64,000 nucleotides of DNA from Planctomycetota bacterium (GCA_014237855.1 JABACD010000022.1:39548-103547); one strand, 5' to 3'. Shown: positions 28,356-42,178, counted from the stretch's first letter. Notes: generated from the sequence alone by a model not told the origin. A program made the numbers and translations.

Positions 28356-29831
28356 TCACCTGGTGGCCTCGACTGGTTCTGTGTCCTGGTCCCCATCCCT
28401 GAGGCTTGCACGGCAGGATCGTCGCCAGACATCGAGCTCCAGGGTCAGCTCGGCGAGAAGATCCTCCTCAGCCTCGGCCAGGTCGTGCTCCTCCGCACGA
28501 TCCTCGCGCAGGTCGAAGAGCTGGAAGCGCTCCGGGTCGAGGGGCTCGAGCTCTCCTTCATTCCCTGCCCGAACGAGCCTGCCCACCAGCTTGTATCGCC
28601 CGCGCACCAGGGCCAGCTGGCGCCCCGACTCGAAGGCGATCGCCTCTTCGCGCCGCTCGAGCTGGCCTGCAAGCAAGGGCATCAAGTTGATGCCGTCGAG
28701 GGGAGTGCCCGGCGCCACCTCGAGACCGACGGCGGCCAGGATGGTCGGCAGGTAGTCACTGGTGACTGAGGGGAGGCTGGTCCGTCGTCCGGCCTCGATC
28801 CTTGCGGGCCACTCCGCCAGCGCCGGAACCCGAATGCCTCCCTCGTGCAAGCTGCGCTTGCGTCCCCGCAGACCTCCGGTGGATCCTGGTGCTGAGGCGT
28901 CTCCTTCCGGGCCATTGTCGGAGCAGAAGAAGATCAGCGTATTCTCCTCCACTCCCAGCTCACGAAGATCCCTGCGCAGCCTCCCGATCTGCTCGTCGAG
29001 GGCGGTGATGCACCCGTAGTAGTGCTGGGCGTAGGGAGGGTGTTCGGCGTAGGGCCTGGTGTGTTCCTCGTCCGCGACCACCGGGAGGTGGGGGGCGTGA
29101 AACCAGATCACGCTGAAGAACGGTTGCTTGCGATTCACTGCAGCGCGAATGAACGGGAGGGCGCGATCCATGATCAGCCGGGAGTCGTCTCCGCGCAGGT
29201 CTCCGGTGACTCGCTCGCCATTGGACCAGTAGGCCGTGCCGTAGGCCGTCGCGCTCTCTGGATCCTCAACCGGTGGCCACCACTGGTTCTGTTTTTTCTG
29301 TGAGGATTCGGCGGGGCGCAGCATGGGATCGAAGGTCGGCACCTTGGATTCCGTGGAGAAGCAGACATCGAAGCCGTTCTCCCAGGGGGGTGAGTAGTGA
29401 GCTGCGTGCTTGGGACCGCCCCGGTTGGCGTCGCTCTCCGTCGTCGTGAGGGTTCCCAGGTGCCATTTACCGAAGTGTCCGGTGGCATAGCCGAGGGTCC
29501 GGAGAGCCTCGGCCAGGGTCAGCTCCCGGGGGAGGAGGTGACCGGAGTTGGCATTGAAGACCCCGTAGCGGTAGGGGTGACGGCCGGTGAGTGCACTACC
29601 ACGGGTTGGGCTGCAGACGGGAGCAGCGGCGTAGAAGCGATCGAAGACCAGGCCACCCGCGGCCATGGCATCGAGCTGCGGGGTTTGAATGATCTCCCCG
29701 CCATTGAAGCCCACATCGCCCCAGCCGAGGTCGTCGGCCATCATCAGGACGATGTTGGGCGGCGAGGGGTCAACGGCAGCCTGTTGGAAGCTTGGGGCCG
29801 GAAGTAGGCTGAGTGCAGAGAGTAGCCACAT
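28356..29831 (-). CDS. secreted arylsulfatase-family sulfatase
   Basis: The protein has 491 residues with a signal peptide (LLSALSLLPAPSFQQA). The sulfatase signature is Cys73 in VCSPTRGS (CxPxR), the residue converted to formylglycine by a maturation enzyme. Further motifs are the calcium-site aspartates ADDLGWGD at about 32-39, GKWHLG near 122 and FFCSDNGPEGD near 303. The family hydrolyses sulfate esters of polysaccharides such as marine algal glycans. Planctomycetota encode many. The formylglycine-generating enzyme is not in this window. It seems to be a single gene, with gaps on both sides. Confidence 0.93.
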   Translation of the reverse strand: MWLLSALSLLPAPSFQQAAVDPSPPNIVLMMADDLGWGDVGFNGGEIIQTPQLDAMAAGGLVFDRFYAAAPVCSPTRGSALTGRHPYRYGVFNANSGHLLPRELTLAEALRTLGYATGHFGKWHLGTLTTTESDANRGGPKHAAHYSPPWENGFDVCFSTESKVPTFDPMLRPAESSQKKQNQWWPPVEDPESATAYGTAYWSNGERVTGDLRGDDSRLIMDRALPFIRAAVNRKQPFFSVIWFHAPHLPVVADEEHTRPYAEHPPYAQHYYGCITALDEQIGRLRRDLRELGVEENTLIFFCSDNGPEGDASAPGSTGGLRGRKRSLHEGGIRVPALAEWPARIEAGRRTSLPSVTSDYLPTILAAVGLEVAPGTPLDGINLMPLLAGQLERREEAIAFESGRQLALVRGRYKLVGRLVRAGNEGELEPLDPERFQLFDLREDRAEEHDLAEAEEDLLAELTLELDVWRRSCRASLRDGDQDTEPVEATR

Positions 29832-29922
29832 GGTAGGAGGACGGTCTGGGTCGGGGCGCTGGGGAACTCAGCCTAACGCAGCGGGCAACGGGCCGCGCGT
29901 GGTTCCAGTGCTCTTCGGTTGC

Positions 29923-33572
<3,650 letters not shown>

Positions 33573-33576
<4 letters not shown>

Positions 33577-35483
33577 CGGCTGCTGCCCTCGCTCAGGACT
33601 CGTTGCCGCTCTCCGCAGTGCAGCATCTCGGCGCCGAAGTAGGGATTGAGGACCTCCTCACCCAGCTGCAGCCACTCGGCACCCTCGAAGTCGAGGGCCA
33701 TCGGGCAGTGAAAGAGCCCGAGGTCGCCATCCCGCTGTCGTGTACCGATGGCCTCGACGAGAACCAGGAGGGATGATGAGAGCGGAGCAAGGGCCGCTCG
33801 TCGGCTTGCAACATCGGTGCAGGAGGAGAGCGTGGCGAGGGCCTCATCCAGCTGGTGAGCGAGGTCCTCCCACCTACGAGCAGTCAGGCCGCTGAGAAGG
33901 GTGAGGTCCAGACTCGCGTGGGCGCTGGCCAGGCGGGCGCTCTCCACACCACCGTCCTCATCGGCGGCCAGAACTGACTGCAGCAGGAGATAGGCATCGA
34001 CGAGCTCATCGAATTCGGCCCTGAACGGGGCAGGTACATCAAGGTCGGGGATGGTCCTCTCCGGCCGCAGCTCCTCGAGGCTCATCATGCTCGGCTGCGC
34101 ACGAATCTGAAGCTCGCTGTCCAGCTTGAAGGCACCATTCACGACGACCCTCTCGCCTTCCTCGACTCCCTCGAGCACGACATACCAGTCCCCGGCCCTT
34201 GGGCCGAGGGCGATCACGCGCCCCTCGTAGGTGGGTGCTGCCGTGTCCTTGACCTCCACGTAGACCACGGCCCTCTTGCCGGTGATCAGCGGAGCACTCT
34301 GCGGAATGACCAGGGAGAGCTCTTCCTCGCCGCCGACGGCAAATCCCAGGTCGGTGGCGGGAACCAGATCCATCTCACACTCCACGCAGAGCTCGGCCTG
34401 GTCGGCGGTGACCTCGGGGTGCATCGGGCACATCCACTTGCCTGCCAGGCTGTGGTCGACCACTGCACCGCCGGAGGTCAGTCGCGCCTCTGCCGTCGCA
34501 GAGACGAACATTCCTGGCTTGAGGCGCTGGTCGGGGTTATCGACATTCAGTCGCACCTTGACCGTTCGCGTACGATCGTCGAGCACCGGATCGATGAAGG
34601 CTACCCGTCCGTGAAAGGTCTCGCCGGGATAGGCTTGCAGCCTGAACTCCACATCCTGGCCGTAGCGGAGCCAGGGGAGGTCGCTCTCGTAAGCCTCGAG
34701 CTGGACCCAGACCTTGGAGAGGTCCGCGATGGTGTAGATCGGCGTGCCTTCCTTGACGTACATGCCCTCGAGAGCATCCTTGTGAATCACCACACCACCG
34801 GCGGGAGCGTAGAGAGTTGTGTGCTCCTGGGGAGTGCCGTGCTCTACCAGTTCGGCGAGTTGCTCCTCGGAGAAGCCGAGCAGCCGCAGCTTGGAGCGTG
34901 CCGCAGCGGCCGTCCGAGCTGCGGTGGCGCGCAGCGTCTCCGAGGTGCTCTGACCCTGCCGCCTGACATTCAGACGTGCCTGCAGGAACTCCTGCTGGGC
35001 AGCGAAGAGCGTTGGAGAGTAGATCTGGACGAGGTGGTCGCCAGCACGAACGCTGACCCCCGTGTAATCGACGAAGAGTCGGTCGAGCCGTCCAGGGACC
35101 CGGGTGGTGATGTAGGACAGTCGGGTCTCGTCAACCGTGACCTTGCCGACCATTTCGATCTCGTGAGCAACGCTTCGCCGCTCCACGAGCGCCGTCTCGA
35201 TCTGGGCCAGGGCGCGCGCAACGGGGCTCAGCTCCAGGCGCGGTAGGGAGGACTGCTCCTCGTCCCCAGTGGCCTGCGCCTTGATCAGATCCATGAAGCA
35301 GATCGGACACTTGCCAGCCTCCGGCTGGCGCACCTGTGGATGCATCGAGCAGGTCCAGGAGATCTCGGTTGGAGAGCTGCTGGAGCCTTCCGGAGCTGGT
35401 TCCGAGTGGGAACCGCAAGACTGGGTGCTCGTGCCGACGAGCCCCAGGATCACGAGCGAGAGCAGGTGGAGTTGTAGTCTCAT
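33573..35483 (-). CDS. RND periplasmic adaptor, CusB-like, with two metal-binding domains and DUF3347
   Basis: The protein has 636 residues, with a probable lipoprotein signal (TSTQSCGSH, weak lipobox at Cys23). Residues about 44-70 are a heavy-metal-binding domain (CSMHPQV ... CPICFMDL). The adaptor core (barrel-sandwich, hairpin, beta-barrel) spans about 90-330. A second such motif sits at about 350-378 (CPMHPEV ... CVECEMDL). The C-terminal part, about 490-625, ends in HCPMALDFEGAEWLQ and NPYFGAEMLHCGE, the pattern of the DUF3347 domain found on CusB-type proteins. The protein links the RND pump to the outer-membrane channel and probably hands over Cu(I)/Ag(I). It follows the TolC-type gene by two bases. 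Confidence 0.9.
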
Positions 35484-35485
35484 GG

Positions 35486-36847
35486 TCAGATTTCCTCGTG
35501 CAATGGGCGACCGCTGAGGCGTTCGACCTGGACCAGCGCCTGGGCTCGGTCGATCTCTGCCCGCGAGGCCTCGAGCTTGAAATCGAGTAGCACTTGCTGG
35601 GCGTCGACGAGGTCGAGGAAGCTGCGTTCTCCTGCCTGGTAGGCGCTCTCCAGTGAGAGCAGGGCCTCCTGGCCCTTGGGGATCAGGCTCTCACGAAACA
35701 GGCGGACGCGTCGATTGGCGTCACGATAGGTGTAGAGGCTCATCTGCAGCTCGGCAGACAGCTGGTTCAACCGATCCTGGTGGTGATGACGCGCGGCACG
35801 CACGGCGGCACGAGCCTCGCGCTCGGCTGCCTGATTCGAATTGCGCCAGAAGGGCAGGTCCAGCCCAACAGTCAGGGCCAGGGCATCCTCACCGGACCCG
35901 GGTGTGCCCGCTTGCCTGGCTCCACCAATGAACACGTACTCGGCACCCACGACGAACTCGGGGTTGGATCGTGTGCGGCTCCTGTCGACTTCTCTTTCAG
36001 CAGCTTCGATCCGTGCTTCCAGGGCGATGAGCTCCGAGCTGGTCACGGCCAGGTTCTCCAGGAGTTGTGACTCGGGGAGCTCGCGACCTCCTGGCAGGGG
36101 GCCTGGTTCCTCCTCGATCTCGAAGGTCCACTGGCCCCCCAGCACTGCCTCGAGTTTCTGCTGTGTGGGGCCGCGGCGGTCAGCCAAGGTGGCGATCTGA
36201 TCCTCGAGCTTGCCAAGCTCGATCTGGGCACGCACCAGATCCGAGTAGGGGCCCGCCCCCGATTCCATGCGCGAGAGCGCCACGTTCTCCCAGTGAAGCA
36301 GCAATCCGTGATGAGCCCGGCTGATCTCCAGGGCGAGGGCCAGCCAGGCCAGCTCGTACCAGGCCTCGCGAACGGAAGCGTCCACCTCGATTCGCTCCCG
36401 CTCATACTCACAGAGCAGGACGGCAGCGCGCTGACTGGCGACGTCCTCGGCGGCCGCTGACTCACCCCAGCGGCCAAGCGGAACCTGCAAGCCGACTCGG
36501 CCCTGAATGGGCCCCGTGCGTGTCTCGATCTCCTCGACGTACTGGCCCAGCTGCAGCCTCGGAGGGGGGCTCTCGCCAACCTGCGCAACCTGCTCGAGGG
36601 CGGCCCTCCACTCCTCGTGAGAGGCGGCCAGGGATGGACTGTTCGAGCGTGCGTACCGCAAGAGGTCCTGAAGGGCCGGTTGCTGCAATAGCTCCAGCTC
36701 GGCGGCACTGGCTTGCTGCTCCTGGAGCTCCTGCGAGCGCCACTCGACAGGAGCCATGACATGACTGGTATCAGGAGTCGTGCCACACCCTTGAAGTGTC
36801 GCGACACAGGTCGCGCTGAGGTGGAGAAGGTACGGGCGAAGTCTCAT
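35486..36847 (-). CDS. TolC-family outer-membrane efflux lipoprotein, CusC-like
   Basis: The ATG at 36847 gives 453 residues with a lipoprotein signal (LLHLSATCVATLQGC, lipobox near residue 19) and a purine-rich AGAGGA upstream. The longer frame to 37051 has no signal sequence and is rejected. The protein is helical with the two OEP repeats of TolC channels, including ELAWLALALEISRAH, GAGPYSDLVRAQIELGKL and the late YQAGERSFLDLVDAQQVLLDFKLE. It should form the outer-membrane duct of the RND system encoded just downstream. The three genes are nearly contiguous and certainly one operon. Confidence 0.9.
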   Translation of the reverse strand: MRLRPYLLHLSATCVATLQGCGTTPDTSHVMAPVEWRSQELQEQQASAAELELLQQPALQDLLRYARSNSPSLAASHEEWRAALEQVAQVGESPPPRLQLGQYVEEIETRTGPIQGRVGLQVPLGRWGESAAAEDVASQRAAVLLCEYERERIEVDASVREAWYELAWLALALEISRAHHGLLLHWENVALSRMESGAGPYSDLVRAQIELGKLEDQIATLADRRGPTQQKLEAVLGGQWTFEIEEEPGPLPGGRELPESQLLENLAVTSSELIALEARIEAAEREVDRSRTRSNPEFVVGAEYVFIGGARQAGTPGSGEDALALTVGLDLPFWRNSNQAAEREARAAVRAARHHHQDRLNQLSAELQMSLYTYRDANRRVRLFRESLIPKGQEALLSLESAYQAGERSFLDLVDAQQVLLDFKLEASRAEIDRAQALVQVERLSGRPLHEEI

Positions 36848-37005
36848 TGAAGAGTCCTCTTGATCTTTGGGCCTGAAGGGGGCCGGGGCGCGCGATGCGC
36901 CCGAAGCGAAGGATGGTGTTGCCAGGGCACGAGGTTGCCCAGACAAGCACAGGTTGGCGTTGAGGGGGAGCCGGCTCGCGAGCCGCTCGTACCCCTGGGC
37001 CTCCT

Positions 37006-37629
37006 TCAGGCGCGAGCGATCCCCAGCTGAGCCAGGGCGCGAGGAACGCAACCCTCATTCCACAGCGCGAAACACGCTGCTGTGCTCAGGCTCGAGATTC
37101 GAGTGACGTCACCACCGCGAGACCAACCGGGCGGTGGCAAGCTGAACTCCGTGGGCTGTGCTGTTGAAGCAAGGGCGAGGACTGCGGGCTGCAGACCCCT
37201 GGCAATCCAGTCAGCGTAGCCGGACCTGGCAGCCCCTTGATCCGTGGGGGAGACCAGCGGTGTGCGGGGCGTAGGGTCAGCCGGACTCGTGCGACAGTCG
37301 CAGGGTTGGTCCTCGCCCGAGCTCGCCGACTCCTGCTCCTCCTGTAGCCTGGAGGAGTCCTGGGTGCAGCAACCACCCTCGGACGTCGGGGCCAGCTCCT
37401 CCAGGCAGCAGCAGTCCTGGTCCGGGGTTGCCCCGCAGGCGGTGGCCGTGCTGGCCAGGATCGGTCGCAAGCTGAACAGCAGGAGTGCCACGGCTGTGAA
37501 CCAGGCTCCCCATCGCTGGGAGGCGGCTGCTCGGGACTCTTGGTAGGCGCTCTTCATCAGGGTTCTGGAAAGCGACCTGGCCGCCGTTCTCGCCACTCCA
37601 GAGTACTTGAGAACTCCAAGGTCGTCCAT
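37006..37629 (-). CDS. cysteine-rich exported protein ahead of the metal-efflux operon
   Basis: I know no family name for this 207-residue frame. The ATG at 37629 has AGAGAG upstream. An ATG at 37557 would give 183 residues and place the signal sequence (WFTAVALLLFSLRPILASTA) nearer the start. After the signal come clusters of cysteines: TACGAT, DCCCLEE, GGCCTQD and PCDCRTS within about 60 residues, then a hydrophobic and a tryptophan-containing tail. It precedes the CusC-like gene by 158 bases on the same strand. The cysteine clusters and the position suggest a metal-binding accessory or periplasmic chaperone of the exporter. That is inference. Cysteine-rich frames can also be chance in GC-rich DNA, but the signal-like helix argues against it. 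Confidence 0.5.
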   Translation of the reverse strand: MDDLGVLKYSGVARTAARSLSRTLMKSAYQESRAAASQRWGAWFTAVALLLFSLRPILASTATACGATPDQDCCCLEELAPTSEGGCCTQDSSRLQEEQESASSGEDQPCDCRTSPADPTPRTPLVSPTDQGAARSGYADWIARGLQPAVLALASTAQPTEFSLPPPGWSRGGDVTRISSLSTAACFALWNEGCVPRALAQLGIARA

Positions 37630-37648
37630 GGAAGCTCTCTGGAGGGAC

Positions 37649-39250
37649 TCATTCAGGCCAGCTGGTGAAGCGTAGGATGCGCAGTTCCATCTCCGGAGGG
37701 AATCCCTGCCCCTTCGGGAGGGGGTTGCGCTCGATCTCGATCATCTTGGAGATCGGGTGGCTGAACCAGCCCTTGGGCATGTTGAACATGCGGGGCGCGT
37801 CAATCGGGCTCAGGAAGCAACCGCCAATCGAAGGCTGCTGATCGTAGAAGAAGGTCGTCGCCACCTCGATGTCATGACCCGGCGAGGCCGACTGCTTGGG
37901 CTTTGCCTGTTCGATGACCTCGGGGCTGACGAGGCCGAAGCGGTCGAAGACCTCGAGCCTGGAGTAGTAGCCCATGGCTCCGATGGCTGCGAGGATGATC
38001 GACTCGTTGGGCCTGGTGAACAGCTTCAGCCCCCGTCCCTGAAGAGTCCACTCGTCGGTGCGGGCCTGCATGGAGGCGCGCATGGCGAGCTCGCTCTGCC
38101 AGGGACTGTTCAGGCGGAAGTGAAAGCGCTGCCGGACCGACTCCGGGATCAGGTTGAGGTCGAAGCAGCCGGCCACATTCAAGCTGATGCAAAGACCGAC
38201 GCCGAGCAGGCCTGCTCGAGCGAACCAGGCGCGTGCCGTCCAGGACTCTTGCCACACGAGGGCCAGGAGCAGCGCGAGGAAGGGAGTGCACGAGAACATG
38301 AAGCGGCCGAAGGGCATGAAGTCTCCACCGACCCAGACCGCATAGGCAAGGCTGGCGCTGACAATGACCCAGGCGGGTAGCGCAATTCTTGCAGTCCTTC
38401 GGGACGAGCAACGCAGCGCCATCAGCATCACGATGGCCGTCGCAGGCATGGCAAGCCACCAGGTCAGCAGGTAGTTCCAACCACGCTCGAGGCGGAAGCT
38501 CGACAGCCCGACCTTGACTCTAGCTGTGTTGGGGAGCACGTGGCCGTAGTAGGAATAACGCCAGGCGACGTGAAGGGCGACCACTCCGACGAGGGTGATG
38601 GCAACCGTGAGGAGGGCGCGCAGCAGTCCGCGTGGGCGAGCCTCGACGAGCCACAGGAGGGCTCCTGCGACCAGGATCATGCCGACCCACAGGGCGCCGT
38701 CTGCACGTACCAGGGCGGTGAGTCCGGCCAGCAGGGCGGCCTGGCCAGCGTGGGGCTGTTCTGGATCGCCGAGCAGGCGCTCGTAGACGCCAAAGACCAG
38801 CAGGGCCGTGGCCATGGTGGCGAGGCCTCCGGTGGCCCACAGGGCAAAGGCCGGCAGGCTACCCAGGAAGAGCCCGACCGCGACCGTGCCGAGCACGCCG
38901 AGCTGGAGACGGCGACGGGCATGAGCGGGGACCCAAAGGACCAGGAGCAGTCCGCAGAGGGTCGAACTCCAGCGGGCAGCGCTGCCCGGGGCGACCCCCA
39001 GCCACTCGAAGGGCGTCAGCCAGAGCACCCAGAGCAGGTTGGAGTAGCCCTCAACGGGGACCTCACCCAGCAGGTTGTAGCGCAGCCCGTGCCCCTCAGC
39101 GAGGTTCCTGCTGTACCTGAACGAGATGTAGGCGTCATCGCACAGGAAGTTGAGCTGCCAGGCCAGGAGGGCGAAGAGCAGGGCTCCGGGCAGCAGGGGC
39201 CAGCGGCCTGAGGAGACGGGAGAAGTCACGGACAGAAGGTAGTTGGTCAC
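37649..39250 (-). CDS. GT-C-type membrane glycosyltransferase
   Basis: The start is uncertain: GTG at 39250 gives 533 residues, and GTGs at 39265 and 39310 are also in frame. The protein has about ten transmembrane helices. Its first extracytoplasmic loop has CDDAYISFRYSRNLAEG, followed by RYNLLGEVPVEGYSNLLW. This acidic loop is the catalytic hallmark of GT-C polyprenyl-sugar-dependent transferases and is close to the pattern of mycobacterial arabinofuranosyltransferase-like proteins (AftB group). A soluble C-terminal domain of about 130 residues follows. It probably transfers a sugar to an envelope polymer on the outer membrane face. The cysteine-rich gene follows after 19 bases, and the large membrane protein at 39351 is divergent. 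Confidence 0.75.
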   Translation of the reverse strand: MTNYLLSVTSPVSSGRWPLLPGALLFALLAWQLNFLCDDAYISFRYSRNLAEGHGLRYNLLGEVPVEGYSNLLWVLWLTPFEWLGVAPGSAARWSSTLCGLLLVLWVPAHARRRLQLGVLGTVAVGLFLGSLPAFALWATGGLATMATALLVFGVYERLLGDPEQPHAGQAALLAGLTALVRADGALWVGMILVAGALLWLVEARPRGLLRALLTVAITLVGVVALHVAWRYSYYGHVLPNTARVKVGLSSFRLERGWNYLLTWWLAMPATAIVMLMALRCSSRRTARIALPAWVIVSASLAYAVWVGGDFMPFGRFMFSCTPFLALLLALVWQESWTARAWFARAGLLGVGLCISLNVAGCFDLNLIPESVRQRFHFRLNSPWQSELAMRASMQARTDEWTLQGRGLKLFTRPNESIILAAIGAMGYYSRLEVFDRFGLVSPEVIEQAKPKQSASPGHDIEVATTFFYDQQPSIGGCFLSPIDAPRMFNMPKGWFSHPISKMIEIERNPLPKGQGFPPEMELRILRFTSWPE

Positions 39251-39350
39251 GGCCCCGAAAGCCACGGAGCTCTGTCTCCTGGAGCGGTGGTGGCTTTTGC
39301 TCTCCCGCACTCCTACTTTTTGTGGGGGCCGACAGAGTGGGTTCCAGAGG

Positions 39351-41639
39351 ATGCAGCTAAGAAAACTGATCGAAGCGGGACGCGGGGGGAGCTGGTGGGC
39401 CCTGCTCGGAATCCTGGTGCTCGTCGCACACGCGTCGCTCTTCGGGGTGGGCCCGGTCGGTGCGGACTTCGAGACCCTGGTGGATGCTTCCCGGGGAGTC
39501 TATTCCGACCTGGGCGGAGTGGCTGACGGTGGAGTGGAGAGTCTGTTCAACCGTGCTGGAACTGCCGGGCGTCCGCTGGCTGCCTGGTCCCTGGGACTGT
39601 CGAGCTGGATCTGGACGAGCGGTGGCGTCTGGACGCCCTTCGCTGCCTCGGGGATGCGCCTCGAGAATCTGCTCTGGTTGGTGATCGTCGCCTACCTGCT
39701 GTCGCGTCTCTTACGTCGTCTGCTCACTCCCTGGACAGACTCCGACCAGGCGAGTGCTGCGGCCAGCGCAGCGCTGTTCGTTCTGCTGGTTCACCCGCTG
39801 TCCGTCTCGGCCGTCGCCTCTCCAGCGGCACGTGGAGATCTGATCGCCGCTGCACTTGGACTGCTGGCGGGGGCAGCCTTTCTACGTGGTCGCCAGGATC
39901 GTGACCATGGCTTCCTCATTCTCGCTGCCCTGGCAACCTTGCTGGCAACCCAGGCGTCGGAGCTGGGATACCTGATCCCCATCTGGCTGGGCCTGATCGA
40001 GTTCACCTCCTCACGTCGCTACAGACCGGGTCACTCGCGAATCCGGACGGCGCTGACCACCGTGGTCGTGTTCGGTGCCTTTGCAGGAGTCGACGTCCTG
40101 GTTCGCATCGGCCTGGGCATCGATCCGTGGCCCATGGAGCTGCGCGACTCGCTGACGGCCATGACGAGCTTCTCGGGTGCGGTCGGGGTCCTGCTCGGTG
40201 GACTGACCAAGCTGGGCGTCTTGATCCTCCCGGTGAACGGGGCCAACGCCGGTGCCTTCGGCTTCATCTTTGCAGCTCTCTTGCTGGTGGCGGTCATTCA
40301 ACCCGCTCTCCACGCTGGGCTCTCGGCACCACGCTTCTGGATCACCTTGCTGTGTATCTGGTTGGCCCTGGTGCTCATCACTGAGGCCATGCGGGCGACC
40401 CTGTACGTGGGCCCCAATGACTTCAGCGCCTCGGCTGGTCTGTTCCCTGCGGTGCTCATCATGGCGGTTGGGCTCGGCGTGGCCTCGACGGCGGTCTCGG
40501 GGAGCCGGCGACAGGGCCTGCCCCTGGTGGTGGTCTGCTTGCTGTGCGCTCTGGCTCGCTCGAACGCCAGAGGGTGGCGCGCCGCTGCCAAGGATGCCCA
40601 CGAATTTCACAGCGAGCTCAGCGAGGTGATCGCCAGTGAAGGAGATGTGCCGCACTACCTGGTGATCGATCCGCCGGGTCTGGTGGACCTCTACCAGGCG
40701 ACTCCGCTGGAGCTTGGTTGGGTCTTCGACGAGGCCATCACCGGGCTGCCATTGCGAGCCGAGCGCCTCGACTTCACGCGGGTGAGCGAGGAGGCACTGC
40801 TCAACTTCGCGCGCCTCAAGGAGTTCGACGACCTGCGAAGCCAGGGCCTTGTGATCCTGTTCCAGAATCGACGCGTCAACCCGAAGGGCCCCTCGGTCTG
40901 GGGGTCTGTTCACCTCGAGCCTGATGCCGAGGCAGGCACCGTCCTGGAGTGGCGCAACCCCGCGGGCGGTGCCGGCGATGGTCGTGCCCTGGCGACGGCG
41001 GGGCACTGGGTCGGACCGGATCTCGATCAGCCCTTCGTGGCGGATTCAGGGGCCATCGAGTTGATCACGGTTCGTGGGAGAACAGACCCCGAGAGCGATC
41101 GACTCTCGGAGTTACCCGACGCGCTGCTGCCGGAGGCGCAGATCTACTGGCGTGCGCGGGGTGGGCTCGTGCAGGGCGGCCTGCTCACAGGCTTCTGGTT
41201 TCGAACGAAGGATCAGGCGCATCAGGCAGCCTTTGATTCCGGCTCCTCCCTGACCTGGCTGCTGGGGCCGAGGGTGGACAGCCTGTTGCTGATGGGAGAC
41301 CTGGCCGAGTCGCCCGGGGCGGAGGTCTGGAGCCGTCCCCCGGAGGTAAGCGGACGTCTCGAGCCCGAGGTCGATGACGAGGACTGGCACCTGGGGATCC
41401 CGGACTCAGCAGGTCTGGAGAACACCGAGCTGACGGAGGAGTGGTTCCTGACCCTGCTCGACCTGGAGTCCCTCGCCTTCTTCGAGATTCTCTGCGAGGT
41501 CGATGGTGAGGGCGCCCTGCTGGCTCCGGACGCGGAGGAGATCAGCCAGTTCCTGCGCAGCTCGCCGGGCAGCCTGGCCTGGGGGGTCGAGCGGCGGATC
41601 GGGGGGGCTGTGATCGAGCGTAGCGGGGGGCGCCTCTGA
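39351..41639 (+). CDS. multi-pass membrane protein with large soluble C-terminus
   Basis: The ATG at 39351 (MQLRKLIEAGRGG, preceded by AGAGG) gives 762 residues. The longer frame to 39243 would overlap the divergent gene. The first 420 residues contain about ten hydrophobic helices. The loop GTAGRPLAAWSLGLSS and the helix context HPLSVSAVASPAARGDLIAAA resemble membrane O-mannosyltransferase-like (TMTC/PMT-like) proteins, but no catalytic acidic pair was confirmed. Residues about 430-762 are soluble and of unknown fold. The gene is divergent from the GT-C gene across about 100 bases, so a shared envelope-glycan role is plausible. Confidence 0.65.
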   Translation: MQLRKLIEAGRGGSWWALLGILVLVAHASLFGVGPVGADFETLVDASRGVYSDLGGVADGGVESLFNRAGTAGRPLAAWSLGLSSWIWTSGGVWTPFAASGMRLENLLWLVIVAYLLSRLLRRLLTPWTDSDQASAAASAALFVLLVHPLSVSAVASPAARGDLIAAALGLLAGAAFLRGRQDRDHGFLILAALATLLATQASELGYLIPIWLGLIEFTSSRRYRPGHSRIRTALTTVVVFGAFAGVDVLVRIGLGIDPWPMELRDSLTAMTSFSGAVGVLLGGLTKLGVLILPVNGANAGAFGFIFAALLLVAVIQPALHAGLSAPRFWITLLCIWLALVLITEAMRATLYVGPNDFSASAGLFPAVLIMAVGLGVASTAVSGSRRQGLPLVVVCLLCALARSNARGWRAAAKDAHEFHSELSEVIASEGDVPHYLVIDPPGLVDLYQATPLELGWVFDEAITGLPLRAERLDFTRVSEEALLNFARLKEFDDLRSQGLVILFQNRRVNPKGPSVWGSVHLEPDAEAGTVLEWRNPAGGAGDGRALATAGHWVGPDLDQPFVADSGAIELITVRGRTDPESDRLSELPDALLPEAQIYWRARGGLVQGGLLTGFWFRTKDQAHQAAFDSGSSLTWLLGPRVDSLLLMGDLAESPGAEVWSRPPEVSGRLEPEVDDEDWHLGIPDSAGLENTELTEEWFLTLLDLESLAFFEILCEVDGEGALLAPDAEEISQFLRSSPGSLAWGVERRIGGAVIERSGGRL

Positions 41640-41699
41640 GCGCTTCGGACGTTACTCTCTACGGTTCCTCGTCCCTGTTCCATCGCCTCACCCGCCTCC

Positions 41700-42050
41700 A
41701 TGAGCACCGCCCCCAGCCGGGATCTCGACTCCTTTCCCAATCCCAATCCGAGCCGTGACTACGAGATTCGCTTCGAGTGTCCCGAGTTCACCTGCGTCTG
41801 CCCGAAGACGGGTCAGCCGGACTTCGGCACCATACGAATCCGATACGTACCCAACGAACTGTGCGTGGAGCTGAAGAGCCTGAAGCTCTACCTTTGGTCC
41901 TTCAGGGAGGAGGGGGCCTTCCACGAGGCGGTCACCAACCGGATTCTGGACGATCTGGTGGCGGTGACCTCGCCGCGACGCATGACGGTCGAGGGGGATT
42001 TCATGGTCCGCGGCGGGATTCACACCGTGGTCGAGGTGTCCTATCCCTGA
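41700..42050 (+). CDS. queF: NADPH-dependent 7-cyano-7-deazaguanine reductase QueF
   Basis: QueF reduces preQ0 to preQ1 in queuosine biosynthesis. The 116-residue protein is of the short unimodular type (as in Bacillus). Catalytic Cys34 lies in [14 protein letters not shown] with proton donor Asp41, and the QueF motif [11 protein letters not shown] binds the substrate together with FHEAVTNRI. All residues are present. The start ATG at 41700 is the only good choice. No other queuosine gene is seen here and no preQ1-type riboswitch was recognised upstream. Confidence 0.96.
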   Translation: MSTAPSRDLDSFPNPNPSRDYEIRFECPEFTCVCPKTGQPDFGTIRIRYVPNELCVELKSLKLYLWSFREEGAFHEAVTNRILDDLVAVTSPRRMTVEGDFMVRGGIHTVVEVSYP

Positions 42051-42162
42051 AGTCGAGCCGTGTTCCTCAGCAGGCACGGCATCGATTTCTAACACGAAGT
42101 TACAAAGCAGTTCGAAACTCGGCCACGGCGCTGTCTTTTAGTGTTCCTGCCGGAGGTTCGTT

Positions 42163-42178
42163 CCCCGTCGCTTCGGGG
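42163..42178 (+). terminator. small GC stem-loop downstream of queF
   Basis: CCCCG at 42163-42167 pairs with CGGGG at 42174-42178 around a six-base loop in the gap between queF and the next gene. No T-run follows, so this is only a possible transcription-end structure. Confidence 0.2.

Noticed and set aside
41640..41699. preQ1 riboswitch upstream of queF
   Set aside because: The gap is 60 bases and no preQ1 aptamer pattern (stem plus A-rich tail) is visible.
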